This document shows, piece after piece, positions 46,758 to 58,157 of a stretch of DNA of 64,000 bases (positions within the stretch are counted from its first letter, which is position 1; each line of letters starts with the position of its first letter). A program made the position numbers and the translations under genes. The stretch comes from Bettongia penicillata ogilbyi (lineage: Eukaryota; Chordata; Mammalia; Diprotodontia; Potoroidae), in assembly GCA_023548195.1 (NCBI GenBank), contig JAJHZJ010000496.1:4518501-4582500 (forward strand), given 5' to 3'. Below the pieces are notes generated by a model that was not told the DNA's origin, ran no database searches, and saw only the letters and a program-made list of their open reading frames with translations.

Positions 46758-47218
46758 TGGTAACCAGGAATATCCCGGTGTAGTTCTGAATCATAAAATA
46801 CAACAGACTCTCCTCATAGAAGAAAGAACCAAAACATTTATTCAAATTATTCAAACACCAGAAAGCCAAATCCATCATAATCTATACATGATACCAATGC
46901 AGAGAACAACACCATCCCCAAGCCTTCCCCTTGCTAGGCTTCCCACAAACCAGCTCCGTTAAACAAACTACAAATAAGTTCTTTCATTCATGCTAGCCAG
47001 ATGCCTATTTGTCTGAATCTTTCCTAGCTCTGACTGCTTTCATGACTACCATCCTCTCAGCTCTACTGCCTCTTCCTGTTCCACCCTTCCTGCTTTACCC
47101 TTTTAGCAAACCCCTCGCAAGACAGTCTTCATGTGACTAAGACTTCCACGTAACCTAGGCACGTCACATGGGCCTATTAACGAATGGGAAAGATCTTCCC
47201 ATTTAAATTATCATTACA
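46758..47218 (-). mobile_element. Probable solo LTR of an endogenous retrovirus, 461 bp
   Basis: Read on the minus strand it begins TGTAATGATAATTTAAATGG and ends CCTGGTTACCA, with the canonical TG...CA termini. A polyadenylation signal AATAAA lies at 46842-46837, about 80 bases from the 3' end, as expected for the R/U5 part. CACA flanks both sides (46754-46757 and 47219-47222), a 4-bp duplication typical of class I (gammaretrovirus-like) integration. No internal retroviral genes are next to it, so recombination between two LTRs is inferred. Four-base matches can arise by chance. Confidence 0.65.
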
Positions 47219-47285
47219 CACAGCCAGGTCTTCCTGACTCTAAGTCCAGCCTTCTATTCATTATACTGAGTCACATTGCTTCTTA
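47219..47285 (-). mobile_element. SINE fragment, right part
   Basis: CCAGGTCTTCCTGACTCTAA and TTCATTATACTGAGTCACAT, the reversed box-B to tRNA-like head of a SINE. Confidence 0.55.
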
Positions 47286-48150
47286 CTATTTATCTAGCCA
47301 AGTTACAAGTTATTTAACCAATATCACATACACATACAGTCTTAGCCCAATGCTTGTGTATCAATTGTGAGTGTGTGAAAAGTGGATTAATTTCTCCTAG
47401 CTGACCTCCATGGTTTTTCTGAGTCCTTCATAGTCAGGAATAAAGCAATTTTTATAGTAAGGGGGCAATATTTGACCATAACCTGTCAGTCATTTTATAA
47501 GAAAATTAATATAGTACATTAAAATTAAAGTAAAATAGCTTGTTATGTTAGTACTGTGATGATGAATATAAAGACAGAAAAATGCCAGTGCATTTTCTCC
47601 ACTAAACGCTGTTTCTGAATGTCACATTTAGTTTACAATTCATAGTCACAGTTATATTTAATGAAGTAATAAAAATAAAATGTAAATTGTCTCACCTTTT
47701 CCCCATTTATAGAGAAGCAAAATTACTTGAGTAATAAAATTTGTGAAGGGTATGAAGAAATAACTTATGTAATACAGTACCTGGTCTTGGTTTTTTTCCC
47801 TATTTTACTATTTAACTCAGTCTCATGAGGGAGGATTTTATCCCGGAAGGATATGGGGGCAAAAGGAATTTGACAAGCAATCCCATAGGCCTTTCTTTGC
47901 CCTCATATTTCTTTGCTGCCTCCCCAGCTTCCTATAGATCTGTCTTCAATGCTTAGAGAATTTTTCCTTTGGGCCATGGCTTTTGGGGTCTCCTATTAAA
48001 ATAAAAAAATGCCCATGAGTCAGGCAGGATGACTGCCAAAATGTTATTAGTCAAGAATTTAGTAGAGTTGGGAGTAGGGGTGGAGTGAGGAAAATGATGG
48101 CAAGCTTCTTGCAAAAACCCTGAAGGAATAAGGACCAGGAGAGTATCTAG
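47286..48150. other. No recognisable feature
   Basis: AT-rich, unique-looking, no coding signal. Confidence 0.45.
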
Positions 48151-48152
48151 AT

Positions 48153-48797
48153 CAGAGGTTCCTAAACCTATTTGGCCTACTGCCTCTTTTTCAAAAAATA
48201 AAATTACTCAGCACCCCCTTGGAAATCTGCTTTCTTTGACTCTTTAATAGTACTTTTTTATAATTTTCATCATTTAAAAGGTATTTATGCCTATATCTCT
48301 CCTCATATATATTTTTTAAATGACACCCTAAAATTAATAATGTATTGTAAATTTGTGGTTTTCTCCTGCATTAAAATTTTGATGATGCAATATTGCATCA
48401 TGTAGCTGTATAGTATTATATTGCAAACAAATCATTACACATGCATATTCTTGCCAATGAATGCTGAATTTCCCAAAACTGCATGAACAGCTTGTCTGCC
48501 AACACTTTCTTATTAAGACTTCTCAGCAGACTTGATTACTGATGGGTTATAGCTTGCATTTTGTGTATTTATTTGGAAAACAATGTAATCATGATGACTC
48601 TAACTCTGTTACATAACTGATGAAACATGTACAAATGGTTTTTTCAAAATTTTTTCCTCTTCCCTACTTTCTTCATGCTTCCACTACACCCATATTTTTA
48701 TTCATTATCCCCCTCCAATTGCATAGGAGGATGCTACTGCTCCCCCAGCACTCTAGTGACCCCAAGGAGGTGATAGCACCTACTTTGAGAACCTCTG
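48153..48797. mobile_element. hAT (Charlie-like) DNA transposon remnant, 645 bp
   Basis: Left end CAGAGGTTCCTAAACC, right end reversed CAGAGGTTCTCAAAG, an imperfect terminal inverted repeat. The left subterminal CCCCCTTGGAAATC is mirrored near the right end by CCCCAAGGAGGTGATAG. The flanks TCTAGATC and GTTAGATC match at 6 of 8 bases if the border is shifted by one base. Confidence 0.65.
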
Positions 48798-48899
48798 TTA
48801 GATCCTGGGATTGGGAAGGATGGAGTAGAGAACCAGGGTGCTAAAGGTGGAAATAGAGTTTGGCATTCCTCACCATTAGAGCAGCTCTAAATAAAATAT

Positions 48900-49038
48900 G
48901 TGATACATGCATAAATTATATCAGATTGCTTATCACCTTAGGAATGGGAGATGGGAGGGCAAGAATTTGGAACTCAAAACTTTAAAAAAAAATTTTGAAA
49001 TTTTTTTTTTAAACTTGTAATTGGAGAAAATAAAATAT
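48900..49038 (+). mobile_element. L1 3' terminus, strongly 5' truncated
   Basis: TATATCAGATTGCTTATCAC, AATGGGAGATGGGAGGGCAA, TTTGGAACTCAAAACTTT and a final AACTTGTAATTGGAG. Sense counterpart of 39445-39800. Confidence 0.7.
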
Positions 49039-49174
49039 TATATTTAAATTTATATTTTACAAACAGTAAGGTTGGTATTAGTCAACAGCAGAACCAGAAA
49101 AATGCAATAAAATTCCACAGAGGTAGTTGCTTATGTCACAATGAATTGTAATGGAGACCAAAACCAAATACGAT

Positions 49175-49410
49175 TAATAAGTACCAAGGTGGTAAAGTGG
49201 ATAGAATTTTCGACTCAGACTCAGGAATACCTGAGTTCAAATCCTGATTCAGACAAGTCTTAGCACTTACTAAACTTCCTGAGCCTGATTCTTTATCTAT
49301 AAAATACCGATAATGATAGCACCTTTCTGCCAGTGTTGTTGTAAGGATCAAAAGAGAGAGCATACATAAAATGTTTTGTAACCTTAAAATGCTATATGTG
49401 ATTATTATTC
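49175..49410 (+). mobile_element. tRNA-derived SINE/MIR
   Basis: CCAAGGTGGTAAAGTGGATA head, TGAGTTCAAATCCTGATTCA box-B region, and a MIR-type tail GTTGTTGTAAGGATCAAAAG with TTAAAATGCTATATGTGATT. Confidence 0.75.
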
Positions 49411-49454
49411 AATAACAGAAACTAATTTTCAATTTTATTGTGACTTTTTTCATA

Positions 49455-49530
49455 ATATAGATAGAATACTGGACCTGAAATCAGAAAGACCTGAGTTCAA
49501 ATTTCACCTCTGTACTATGTTGGGTGGATA
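49455..49530 (+). mobile_element. SINE 5' fragment
   Basis: AATACTGGACCTGAAATCAG and AAGACCTGAGTTCAAATTTC. Only the head is present. Confidence 0.6.
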
Positions 49531-49534
49531 GTCC

Positions 49535-50217
49535 TGGTCTGGGCTGTGCCCAGATACCTTAGAACAAAATCCTATTTGTTCCCATTCTAATAATAATAGA
49601 TTGTATAAATTTTCTACTGGCATGATTTTGAGAAGTAGCTAGTCCCAATGTAAACTGTTATACAGGCTGGAATTTTTGCTGATGAGCATCTGTGGGGCTG
49701 ACCTTCATAGGGAACTTGTGATTCATTAGAGGGAAAATTCTTTGTTGAGAAGTCTCTACTAGTGATTGATTTTGCAATGTGCATGCCACAGATTTACAAA
49801 ACAAATTGGGCTAATTTTCAGGTGTGAAAATGCTCTGTGGGAGATGGTGGCTCTTCCTTCATGTAGCAAATATCTTGATCATAGAGGCTAACATTTCCAA
49901 TAAGTTCAGTGCCATCAGAATCAGAGCTGCTTTTTCTAGCATAGATAGAGGTAATTACATAGTGAAGTGTTTCAATGAAAAAAACCTTTGCACAAAATTA
50001 ATTTATTTTGTAGGTGGCTGGAGTGCTTCTCCTCCCCCATACCTTTGTGCTATAAATAGTGTGAAGTAAAACTTAAAAAAATTGATTCCGACAAGAATTT
50101 AGCATTGTAATCACTAGATATAATTAGAAATACCAGATACTAAGCTGGAAAGAAAATTAGACTTCATATAGTGCTTATGCTTTTTATTTCTATATGATGG
50201 TCATCCTCCATTCCTCA
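49535..50217. other. No recognisable feature
   Basis: Unique-looking sequence. The short frame at 49824-50069 has no recognisable domain. Confidence 0.4.
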
Positions 50218-50219
50218 CT

Positions 50220-50252
<33 letters not shown>
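50218..50252. repeat. (CA)n microsatellite
   Basis: About 34 bases of CA with one CATACA interruption at the left. Confidence 0.95.
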
Positions 50253-50574
50253 CAAACCCTTCCTCATGATGAAGAAAAAAATCAAGGGAAAACAGCCCAG
50301 GGAGTGACCATGTATGACATTGTATGGCACACTATGCCTCCCAAATCCTTACTTCTTTCCTGAAAGAGCAGTAGGTTTCATTAACTGTTCTCTAGGACTA
50401 AGACTGATCAGTTTGTCAGGCTTTTGTGTTACTTTCCTTCTCTTTGTTTTCATGGTCTCCTGATTAGACTTAGTTCATTCAGTGTCAAGGGATGTGTCAT
50501 CCAATGTTTCCCTGAATTCTTCATAGTGTTTGTTTTTTACTATGTAACAACATTTTTTTACATTCACATCAAAT

Positions 50575-50785
50575 AAAGTCAATAAATATTTATGAAGTGG
50601 CTACTATGCATCAGGCACTGTCCTAAGTGCTAAAGATACAAGGAAAGGTGAACAAACATCACCTCCCACCCAACTTTGTCCCTCAAATAAAACAAAACAA
50701 AACCAGTCCCTGTTCTCAAGGAGCTCATAGTTTAATGGAAGAGAAAACTAGGTACATATGTCATATGTGCAAGATAAATTGGAGA
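50575..50785 (-). mobile_element. L2-type LINE 3' tail (antisense)
   Basis: GTCAATAAATATTTATGAAG, CATCAGGCACTGTCCTAAGT, GTGCTAAAGATACAAGG, and CCTGTTCTCAAGGAGCTCAT, with an A-rich insertion (CAAATAAAACAAAACAAAAC) in the middle. Confidence 0.8.
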
Positions 50786-50844
50786 TTGTTTTAGATGGAA
50801 GTTACTAAAGTTAAGGAATTTTCATATAACTCATTTATTTAACA

Positions 50845-51180
50845 CAGTTGATTCTAGTATTTCTTAATCAATCGTTACCTACCTCATTTCTAAATTTATG
50901 CTACTACAAAAAATGCTACTATGTGTATTTTAGCTTCCTTGTAATTAGCTCAGTTATGGGATCACTCAAAAGAAAGTACCAATCTTATTTGTCTCATCTA
51001 ATTCCAAGTTCTTTTCTAGAATGGTTGAAATAATGCACTGATCCACCAACAATGCATTAGTGTGCCTGCCTTATTACAGCTCCCCAAATAAATTCTTTTG
51101 GGGAAAGTTTTAAAATTTTGTGGAGAGTTTGATGGATGGGAGGTGAATGGTCAGTTTTTTTTTTTAAATTTGTGTTTCTC
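50845..51180 (-). mobile_element. Marsupial-type L1 3' fragment (antisense)
   Basis: TGCTACTACAAAAAATGCTA, AGTTATGGGATCACTCAAAA, TTTCTAGAATGGTTGAAATA and TCCACCAACAATGCATTAGT: same order as the 28900-29030 part of the L1 copy at 28295. Confidence 0.7.
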
Positions 51181-51243
51181 TTAGAATTAGGGAACTAGAG
51201 AATTTTTTTTTATTTGGTTGTTGATCAAATACCACATTTTATA

Positions 51244-51558
51244 ATAGGGCATCTAGGTAGTACAGTAGATACAGCACTAGTGCAGGAGTCAGAAGGACCT
51301 GAGTTCAATTCTCACCTCAGACATTTGACACTGGCTGTGTGACCTTGGGCAAGTCACTTAAACCCAATTGCCTCATCCTGGGTCATCTCGAGTCATCCTG
51401 ATGAATATCTGATCACTGGATTCAGATGACTCTGGAGGAAAAATGGAGGCTGGTGGTCTGCATAGCCCTCTCTCACTCAAAACAAAGTCAAGTGCAAGTC
51501 ATGTCATCATTTCTTTGATGGCATGTCTTCTTCGGTAATGAAGAATGAACACACACAC
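51244..51558 (+). mobile_element. tRNA-derived SINE with RTE 3' tail, full length
   Basis: Head AGGGCATCTAGGTAGTACAG, GACCTGAGTTCAATTCTCAC, GGCTGTGTGACCTTGGGCAA, then the RTE tail (GAATATCTGATCACTGGATT, CTTCTTCGGTAATGAAGAAT) and ACACACACAC. Flanks CACATTTTATAAT and CACATTTTTATCAT look like a duplication with one indel and one mismatch. Confidence 0.9.
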
Positions 51559-51743
51559 ATTTTTATCATGGTAAAACGGAGGCCTGGAAAGATTAAGTGT
51601 CTCGACTAAGGTCATATAATGTGTAAGATTACATCATAGAATTTCAAAGAGGATACATCCTAGAAATGTCCCATTGCTAATGACCATCTTTCATAACATG
51701 CTAAGCTCCTGTAAGCTCCATTTTTCAATCAAGCCATGTGGGA

Positions 51744-51744
51744 T

Positions 51745-51777
<33 letters not shown>

Positions 51778-51778
51778 T
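51744..51778. repeat. (CT)n microsatellite
   Basis: About 28 bases of CT followed by TGTCTCTTTCT. Confidence 0.95.
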
Positions 51779-51779
51779 T

Positions 51780-52185
51780 CTATACTTTTGTAATGCTGCC
51801 TCCTTTAGTTGATATCTGACTAAAGGGACAGTCTAATTTAGCTACTTGGCTGTTCATAGACTTACAAATGAGATAGTGTTCTTGCCTTCAGTTATTTGGC
51901 ATCTCTATAATCTATTCTGAGTTTTGCCAAGATTTCCCCCCTTTTCACTAGGTTTTAATGAGAGATTCCATAACAACAATATCTTGAACTCAGAATTTAA
52001 TACTTACAACAATTGACTGAGAAGCAAATATAGCAGTTTTGATGATGAAAGAAACATACAAGATGAAAGAAACAATTCAATAAAAATTAAAAGCAGAGTA
52101 ACACAATGGGAGAATCTCACAGGACAGGATGATCCTTCACAGCCCATTCTTACAGCAAGGGCTAGAGCTAGGTCTGTTAGACATT
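51780..52185. other. No recognisable feature
   Basis: Unique-looking, no coding signal. Confidence 0.4.
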
Positions 52186-52194
52186 GGTAAGGCA

Positions 52195-52258
52195 GAGGAT
52201 AAAGTATTTATTAAGGACTTCCTATGTATGTTCCAGTCACTGTGCTAAACACTGGAGG
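52195..52258 (-). mobile_element. L2-type tail (antisense), abuts microsatellite
   Basis: AAAGTATTTATTAAGGACTT, CAGTCACTGTGCTAAACACT. The next landmark of the family is replaced by the TA array that follows. Confidence 0.7.
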
Positions 52259-52260
52259 TG

Positions 52261-52314
<54 letters not shown>

Positions 52315-52337
52315 CATACATATATATATATATATAC

Positions 52338-52395
<58 letters not shown>

Positions 52396-52397
52396 GT
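52259..52397. repeat. (TA)n/(CATA)n compound microsatellite
   Basis: About 138 bases: TA array, CATACATACA, TA array, CATACATACA, long TA array. Open frames here are only Tyr-Ile repeats. Confidence 0.97.
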
Positions 52398-52685
52398 GCA
52401 GGTCAAACAGAATTGCAGTGGTTACCTCAGATCAGCCATGGAAAGGCGAGACTCCTAACCTCACTTGAAGACATCCCAGATGTGACCCTGAATTGGAAGA
52501 TAGGGTCATCTTCATACAAAGAGGCTGCTGGTTAGGGGCCACTCCTAGAAAAGGCAGAAAACTTACTAAGGGTGAATGAGAGCCAAAGCAGGAGGAAACT
52601 TCCCATCTGCAATCTTCCTAGCTTTACTAATTATTCTTACCACTTAGTTTCTTCATCGTAGTTGGAATGTCAGAAGCCTGAACAA
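52398..52685. other. Unclassified segment
   Basis: Includes CAGAATTGCAGTGGTTACCT and AAGACATCCCAGATGTGACC. No family recognised and no coding signal beyond short chance frames. Confidence 0.35.
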
Positions 52686-52699
52686 AGTATTGTATATGA

Positions 52700-53185
52700 A
52701 TGAAATGAATATTTTTGTTCCATAAGAAATGATGAAAATTATGAAAGTCATAGGTTGAAAGAAACCTCAGAAGACTTGTGTGAAGTAATACAGCATGAAG
52801 GGAACAGAACCCAGGGAACAAGTTATATACTAATAGCAATAATGTAAAGACAAACAACTTCGAAAAATTAAAGAACTCTGATTGATACAGTGATGATCTA
52901 CAATTTCAGAAGAGTGGAGATAGTACACACTAGCCATCTCCTGCCAGAGAATGTGATGGACTCAAGATACAAAGTGAGATACTCATTTTTTTTTGGCCTT
53001 GGCCAATGTGGAAATTCCTTTTACTTGATTTTATCTTTCTTAAAAGTTCTTTTTAAATTTAACTAAGTTTAATCTTCCTTAAAAGTTTTTTTCTTTCTCC
53101 TTGAATGGGGAAGTATATGTAAGAGAAAAGAAATATTTGTTAATTAATATGAATTAAGTTTCAAGAAAAAAAAATGTACGTGACA
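52700..53185 (+). mobile_element. Marsupial-type L1 3' end (sense), diverged
   Basis: CCATAAGAAATGATGAAAAT, AGGGAACAGAACCCAGGGAA, AATAGCAATAATGTAAAGAC and a late TGGCCTTGGCCAATGTGG. These correspond, in sense orientation, to the reversed block at 28295-28720. Confidence 0.5.
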
Positions 53186-53189
53186 AAGT

Positions 53190-53300
53190 AAGAACAAGGG
53201 CCAGACTCTATGCAAAGGGCCATAATTACAAATACAAGTAAAGACAGTCCTTATCCCCAAGGAGCTTACATTTGAATGGGTACAAAGCAATGTTTGGAAT
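53190..53300 (-). mobile_element. L2-type tail (antisense)
   Basis: GTAAAGACAGTCCTTATCCC and CCAAGGAGCTTACATTTGAA. Confidence 0.65.
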
Positions 53301-53304
53301 GAAC

Positions 53305-53920
53305 CAGGTACCCTGTCAACAAGTAGGGAGAGTTCAGTGAGTTGAAGAGATAGTGAAGTGAAACACTGTCGGAATTCATTGTGAAATAATTGTTTACATT
53401 TGTTGTGTGCTCTAAACTTTAGTGCCTTCTGTCTAAGCCCTAGGCATGCCTTTGTTCCTTAATATAAATGCATTGGGAGTGTTAGAATTCATCACCAAAT
53501 TTCTATTCCCCTCCACCAGTCTAACCCTTTTCATATCTCCAATAAAATCAACAAAAAAACTAGTTGCTTTTTAAAGCTTCTCTCCACTTCTTACAAAGAT
53601 AACCCAGGCAGGTATCACATTCAGAAGAGTAATATTTATGAATCTTCTTTGCCCCCTGATGATTATTTTTCTGAATAGAGGGAATGAAGTCCTCATTTGT
53701 TTGTCTTTCTCCTCTCAAACTTACAAAATCTTCTCATTCATGGTAACATTTTTTCATAGAGATAGGATGCTTTAATTCTTGGATACAACTGTGATCTTGC
53801 TGATATGGACAGTCCCTCTCATGATATGGATAATAACCCATACCAATACTTGCCCATCCTGTGCCACCATTGTTACATTTTCACTTTGACAATGATTGGT
53901 TAAGAATACAGTCCATAGGA
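53305..53920. other. No recognisable feature
   Basis: Unique-looking AT-rich sequence without coding signal. Confidence 0.4.
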
Positions 53921-53921
53921 C

Positions 53922-54035
53922 CATTCAACCATTCAACAAACATTTTAAGCACTTATGATGAACAAGACATTCTGCTAAGCACTAAGAATATAAAGAAAAA
54001 ATGACAACAGCCCCTATTCTTGAGAAATCTATCCA
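53922..54035 (-). mobile_element. L2-type tail (antisense)
   Basis: ATTCAACAAACATTTTAAGC, ACATTCTGCTAAGCACTAAG and GCCCCTATTCTTGAGAAATC. It abuts the opposite-strand L2 at 54040. Confidence 0.65.
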
Positions 54036-54039
54036 ACTG

Positions 54040-54535
54040 AATTTCTTAGAGTCTGATGCCATCATTTTCTCCTCAATAAACTTCAGTGGCTTCCTATTAC
54101 CTCTAGGATCAAAAACCATGTCTTAGAGTGTAAAGCTCTTCCCAATTTGGATGATCATCCTATCTTTCTAGTCTTATTACATTTCACTTACTTCTGCATA
54201 TTTTATTATTCAGCTGTACTGGCCTGCTTGCTCACCTACTTGCTCTTCACTCACCTACTGTATCCCATCCTTATGCCTTTGTACTGGCCCTCTTTCATTC
54301 CTAGAATACTCTTTTTCCTTACCTCTTAGAATTCCTAGCTTCATTCAAAACTCAGCACAAATTCCATTTTCTCTAAGAGACTTTCCCCAGTTCCCTTAAG
54401 TAGTAGTTCTTGCCAGTTTAAGATTTCCTCCTCTCTATTCTGTATGTATATTACATATATCAATTGATGTACCCTTGTCAATTTGAATGTATGCTCCTTG
54501 ATGGCAGGGACATATATGAATTTAGATACTATACC
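54040..54535 (+). mobile_element. L2-type LINE 3' region
   Basis: AATAAACTTCAGTGGCTTCC, TATTACCTCTAGGATCAAAA, TCCTAGAATACTCTTTTTCC, CATTCAAAACTCAGCACAAA and CTCCTTGATGGCAGGGACAT, in L2 order. Confidence 0.8.
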
Positions 54536-54589
54536 ATTTATGCATCAATGGCATTGTTTCATTAACTTTAAGATTGAGGTAGTTTTCCT

Positions 54590-54865
54590 TTTAATTTTTT
54601 TTGAAATTATGAAGTGTGTGTGTGTTTGTGTGGTTATAACTCTGTTTCTTGGAACAGTTTCATGCATAGTACCATGTTTTTTACCAGTCTTTCATTTTTT
54701 TCTTTATGTATCTTTATTTTTAGATAAGTTTCTAGTGTATAGCAAATTGTTGGATTTTATGATTCATTCTGCCACTCTTTCATTTTATTGAAATATTTAT
54801 TCCTTTTACATTTAAGGTTAAGATTCTTAGGCTTGTATTTTTTTTCATTGACATATATATGTATG

Positions 54866-54908
<43 letters not shown>

Positions 54909-55090
54909 TTAAATTCTTAAGTCAGCACTTTTTCCCTATAACTAATTGTGTGTGTTCCTCCCAACTTATTTCTATTGTTTCTAGTTTATTAGGAACTTGA
55001 TTGTCTCATTGATGGGCTATAATCTTACTTGTTCCTTTTAAATTTCCTGCTCTTAATGAGAGGTAAAACCTCTAATGCAATTCTTCCTCC
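54590..55090 (-). mobile_element. L1 ORF2 fragment (antisense)
   Basis: TAGCAAATTGTTGGATTTTA, CATTCTGCCACTCTTTCATT and TTTACATTTAAGGTTAAGAT match the reversed ORF2 segment common to mammalian L1s. Interrupted by a TA microsatellite. Confidence 0.6.
54853..54907. repeat. (ATGT)n/(TA)n microsatellite
   Basis: GTATGTATGTATATATA then about 17 TA units, inside the antisense L1 piece. Confidence 0.95.
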
Positions 55091-56420
55091 ATTTCTCTAT
55101 TAGTGCATTTGTCAATCACTTATTTGTTGATTTCTCACTATCTTCCATTTCCATTCTGTAGTTATTATTCTATTTTATTAGTTTTCTTTGTTTTTAGTGG
55201 TGCCTTCTGCTGAGTTTCTCTCTAAACAATAGCAACTCATTAAGCAGTAGTAATAAAGAAGAAGAGTCACTCTGTATTGTGAGTCATAGAATCTTGGCTT
55301 ACCTCTTGTTCTTGTCATGGTCACTCAAAGTTCCTAAGACTAACATATTGTAACTATGGATCTAAGTTACTCCTATAAGCCCAAGTGCTAGCTACCCATG
55401 GACCCATATATCTTCTTCTCTGGGGTTTATAGATGTCTTAAGAAATAGAACCTTTTCTCAGAGAAAGTAGTCTCCCATTGTTCCCATTTCCTCCTAGACA
55501 AAACCTACTATAAAGCCTCAGCCTTTTTTTCCAGAAAAATATTCTCCCCTCAACTGGGAATATTCTTTAATTGCACCCTTCAATTCCTCTTTATCCTAAT
55601 CAACCCTGTTGCCTTCCCTTGCCACTCACTTATCTTGTTCTTCCTTGGTCTTCAACAAAATTGAGATTCTGAAGAAAGAGTGCTTTCTTCTCCATTGACC
55701 TCCAGGCTAGCTGGGGACACACTTTTTGACTCCTCTACATGTCTTGTGCCTTTCAATCATACTCTAGTATATTTTCAGTATATTCCCACAGCATCCGCCT
55801 CCAATATATTGATTTACTTATATAGAGGTTGAGGATTTAGTGCATGTAATATTGATTCAGTTCATCCCTCTTGGCTATTTAAGCTTCCTTCAAATCTTTA
55901 GCCCCTTAGATTCTTTTAGGCCTGTTTCTTTGTTCTACCTTTCATCCCTTGATGCAATTTATTTCTTTTCAACCATACCCTAGAAACATTGAAAAATCAA
56001 CTCTGTTGTTTAGTCCTCTCTATAATTGCACTTACTTTTGTTTTCTTGCGTTGTTCTGGTTTTGTGTCAATGTTCTGTTAATCTACACTTTCTTTTTGCA
56101 CAGATGATTCAAATGTCAATTTTCTTGTAGATCCTTTTTCTTTTTAAATTCATGAGAACGGTCAGCTTGGCAGGATATATTACTACGGCTTATCTCTTGA
56201 TCTTCTTTGAAGTTAAGGTTTCTAGAGACCCCAAGGTTATCAGTGCCTGGGAAATCCCCTGGTAGCACTAGATATCTCGATTACAGGATTATGTTGCCCA
56301 GAATTTCCCCTCTTCTCCATTTAGAAGTTTTGATTTTAGGAACTCTCACCATTTTACCAAGTAATTCCCCTCTTCGTGACTGTCATCTCTTGAGTGGGTT
56401 GGTTATAATACTCTGACTAA
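55091..56420. other. Unclassified pyrimidine-rich region, possibly L1-related
   Basis: The plus strand is pyrimidine-rich and follows the antisense L1 piece without a clear border. AGCTTGGCAGGATATATTAC (56164-56183) resembles the antisense of an L1-type PAKL motif region. The link is tentative. Confidence 0.3.
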
Positions 56421-57335
56421 AATCTGGGCCAGGAACTTCAAACGTAAAGCTCTCATATCATTTGTGTAAGGATTAATTTGGTTGTATCTCTGACAACTTA
56501 GTCAATAATAGGTTCCTAGGTTACTTTTCTTTGACCCTACTCTCAATAGCCAACTTTCCCAGGTTTGGGGGTGGGGGAAAAGGGAGGAAAAGTTGATTGG
56601 GGAAAGATCAAAGGGTATAATTGATATCATACTTTTATAGGCCAGCACAAATAGATCATTCCTTTTCCAACTGTCACATTCACAGGAGTCAGAACCAACC
56701 AATTTATGAGAAATTACTAAAATCTGTCTTCCAGGAAGGACCAAGGGATTTATCCATTCTCTGTATTAGGGCTGAAGTAGGACTTAGGTCAGTCATCTTG
56801 TAGTTTAGGTTTGATACTGGAACAAAATTAGGTACTCATGGGTCATTCAACACTTAATAAAGTATTTACTTAACCCCAGCAGAAGAAGAATATTTAAGAA
56901 GATAGATGTCAAGGATATCTAGAGTTGGTCCAGGTGAGTGAAGCTTCCTAATCTGAGTCACTCATTCTTTTTTCAGTTGCGAAGCAATAGATCAACAGAC
57001 TGGAACTCCATGTGGCTATTTTGAGGAAGTGATGACAATAAGCCTGAGACTTTGGTCGCCTGTGTTAACAAGTGGCAAATCTCAATATCTTTTAAGGAAT
57101 AACTATCCTAACTTACATAGGGGTGGAAATTTTGATATTGCTTTTACCATCCCCTTCAAAGGAATATATGAGCAAAAGTCTAAAATGAACTTGACCATCA
57201 CGGTAGCTCATCAAATTGAACAGGAAACTTTGCCTGACCAGATTCTAAAAGATGGTCTTGATCCTCTCAACAGAGTGTATACACCCTCTGTATAGAGATG
57301 GTCTCCAGGTCCCAAGGAAAGCTCGCCATTAAGTT
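56421..57335. other. No recognised repeat; one odd 88-codon frame
   Basis: The frame 57029-57295 (plus) encodes 88 residues with balanced composition (for example HRGGNFDIAFTIPFKGIYEQ) and no low complexity. I recognise no domain and see no start context, splice signal or poly(A) signal that makes it a gene. Left as unassigned. Confidence 0.3.
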
Positions 57336-57339
57336 CTCT

Positions 57340-57428
57340 AAACCCCAATTTCTTCATTTGCAAAATGAAAGCATTGGAAAAGATGACCTTGGAGGTACCA
57401 TTAGTTCTAAATCTATGATCCTATGAGC
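57340..57428 (+). mobile_element. MIR-type 3' fragment
   Basis: TTCTTCATTTGCAAAATGAA and TTAGTTCTAAATCTATGATCC. Confidence 0.55.
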
Positions 57429-57429
57429 T

Positions 57430-58155
57430 TGCAGATAGTCAAGGAATTCCCTGGTTAACCCACTACAAAAACATTAGAAACTACATCTAAAAAGTCATTC
57501 TCATAGTGCCAGTCCACACATATGCCTCCTTTCTAAAGGGAATTTCAATCTCAATCTCAGCACTGGGACCTTATTAAAAACTAGTTTAGTAGTTGTGTTT
57601 ATTTACAATGGGATTTGAAAATGAGCAAGGCTTTAGCAAGGAATGTCAGGCAATATTTCATCCTGGTGCTTCTGAAGAAGAAAACAGTCAACTTCAACCT
57701 TTACAAGAAGAAACTTCACTGTGAGGAAATGATGATTTTTTTCCCCTTAGTACCTCCTGGTAGTTGGAGGAGTTTCACTACATTATTTATTTGTTTATTT
57801 CATTCTAAGGGTATTGGTAAAAGAAATAATAATAGGCAGTACCACCAGAAATGACCAAAGACTCATGGATAAAAGCATCACCATTTACACCAATGATTCC
57901 AGTGGTTGCCAGGCACCCCACTTCCACCTCCTAAAATCCTCAGCATATCTTCCGGTGAACATATCTCAGGTGCTGCCTCTTGTGCAAGACAATTCCTGAA
58001 CCTTCACAGGTGTTAGTGTCTTCTTTGGTTTTCTTTAATTGCTTCCTTGGCGTTTCTTACCGGGGAAGGTTTCTGGAGTAGATGACAAGGTATGATCTAA
58101 AAAATGAATGACATTTTCACATTACGCTACCTACACTTTGATTTACTAATGTGTT
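57430..58155. other. No recognisable feature
   Basis: Unique-looking sequence with short chance frames only. Confidence 0.4.
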
Positions 58156-58157
58156 CA

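Noticed and set aside
52184..52535. Tyr-Ile repeat frames of up to 103 residues
   Set aside because: Translation of the TA microsatellite.
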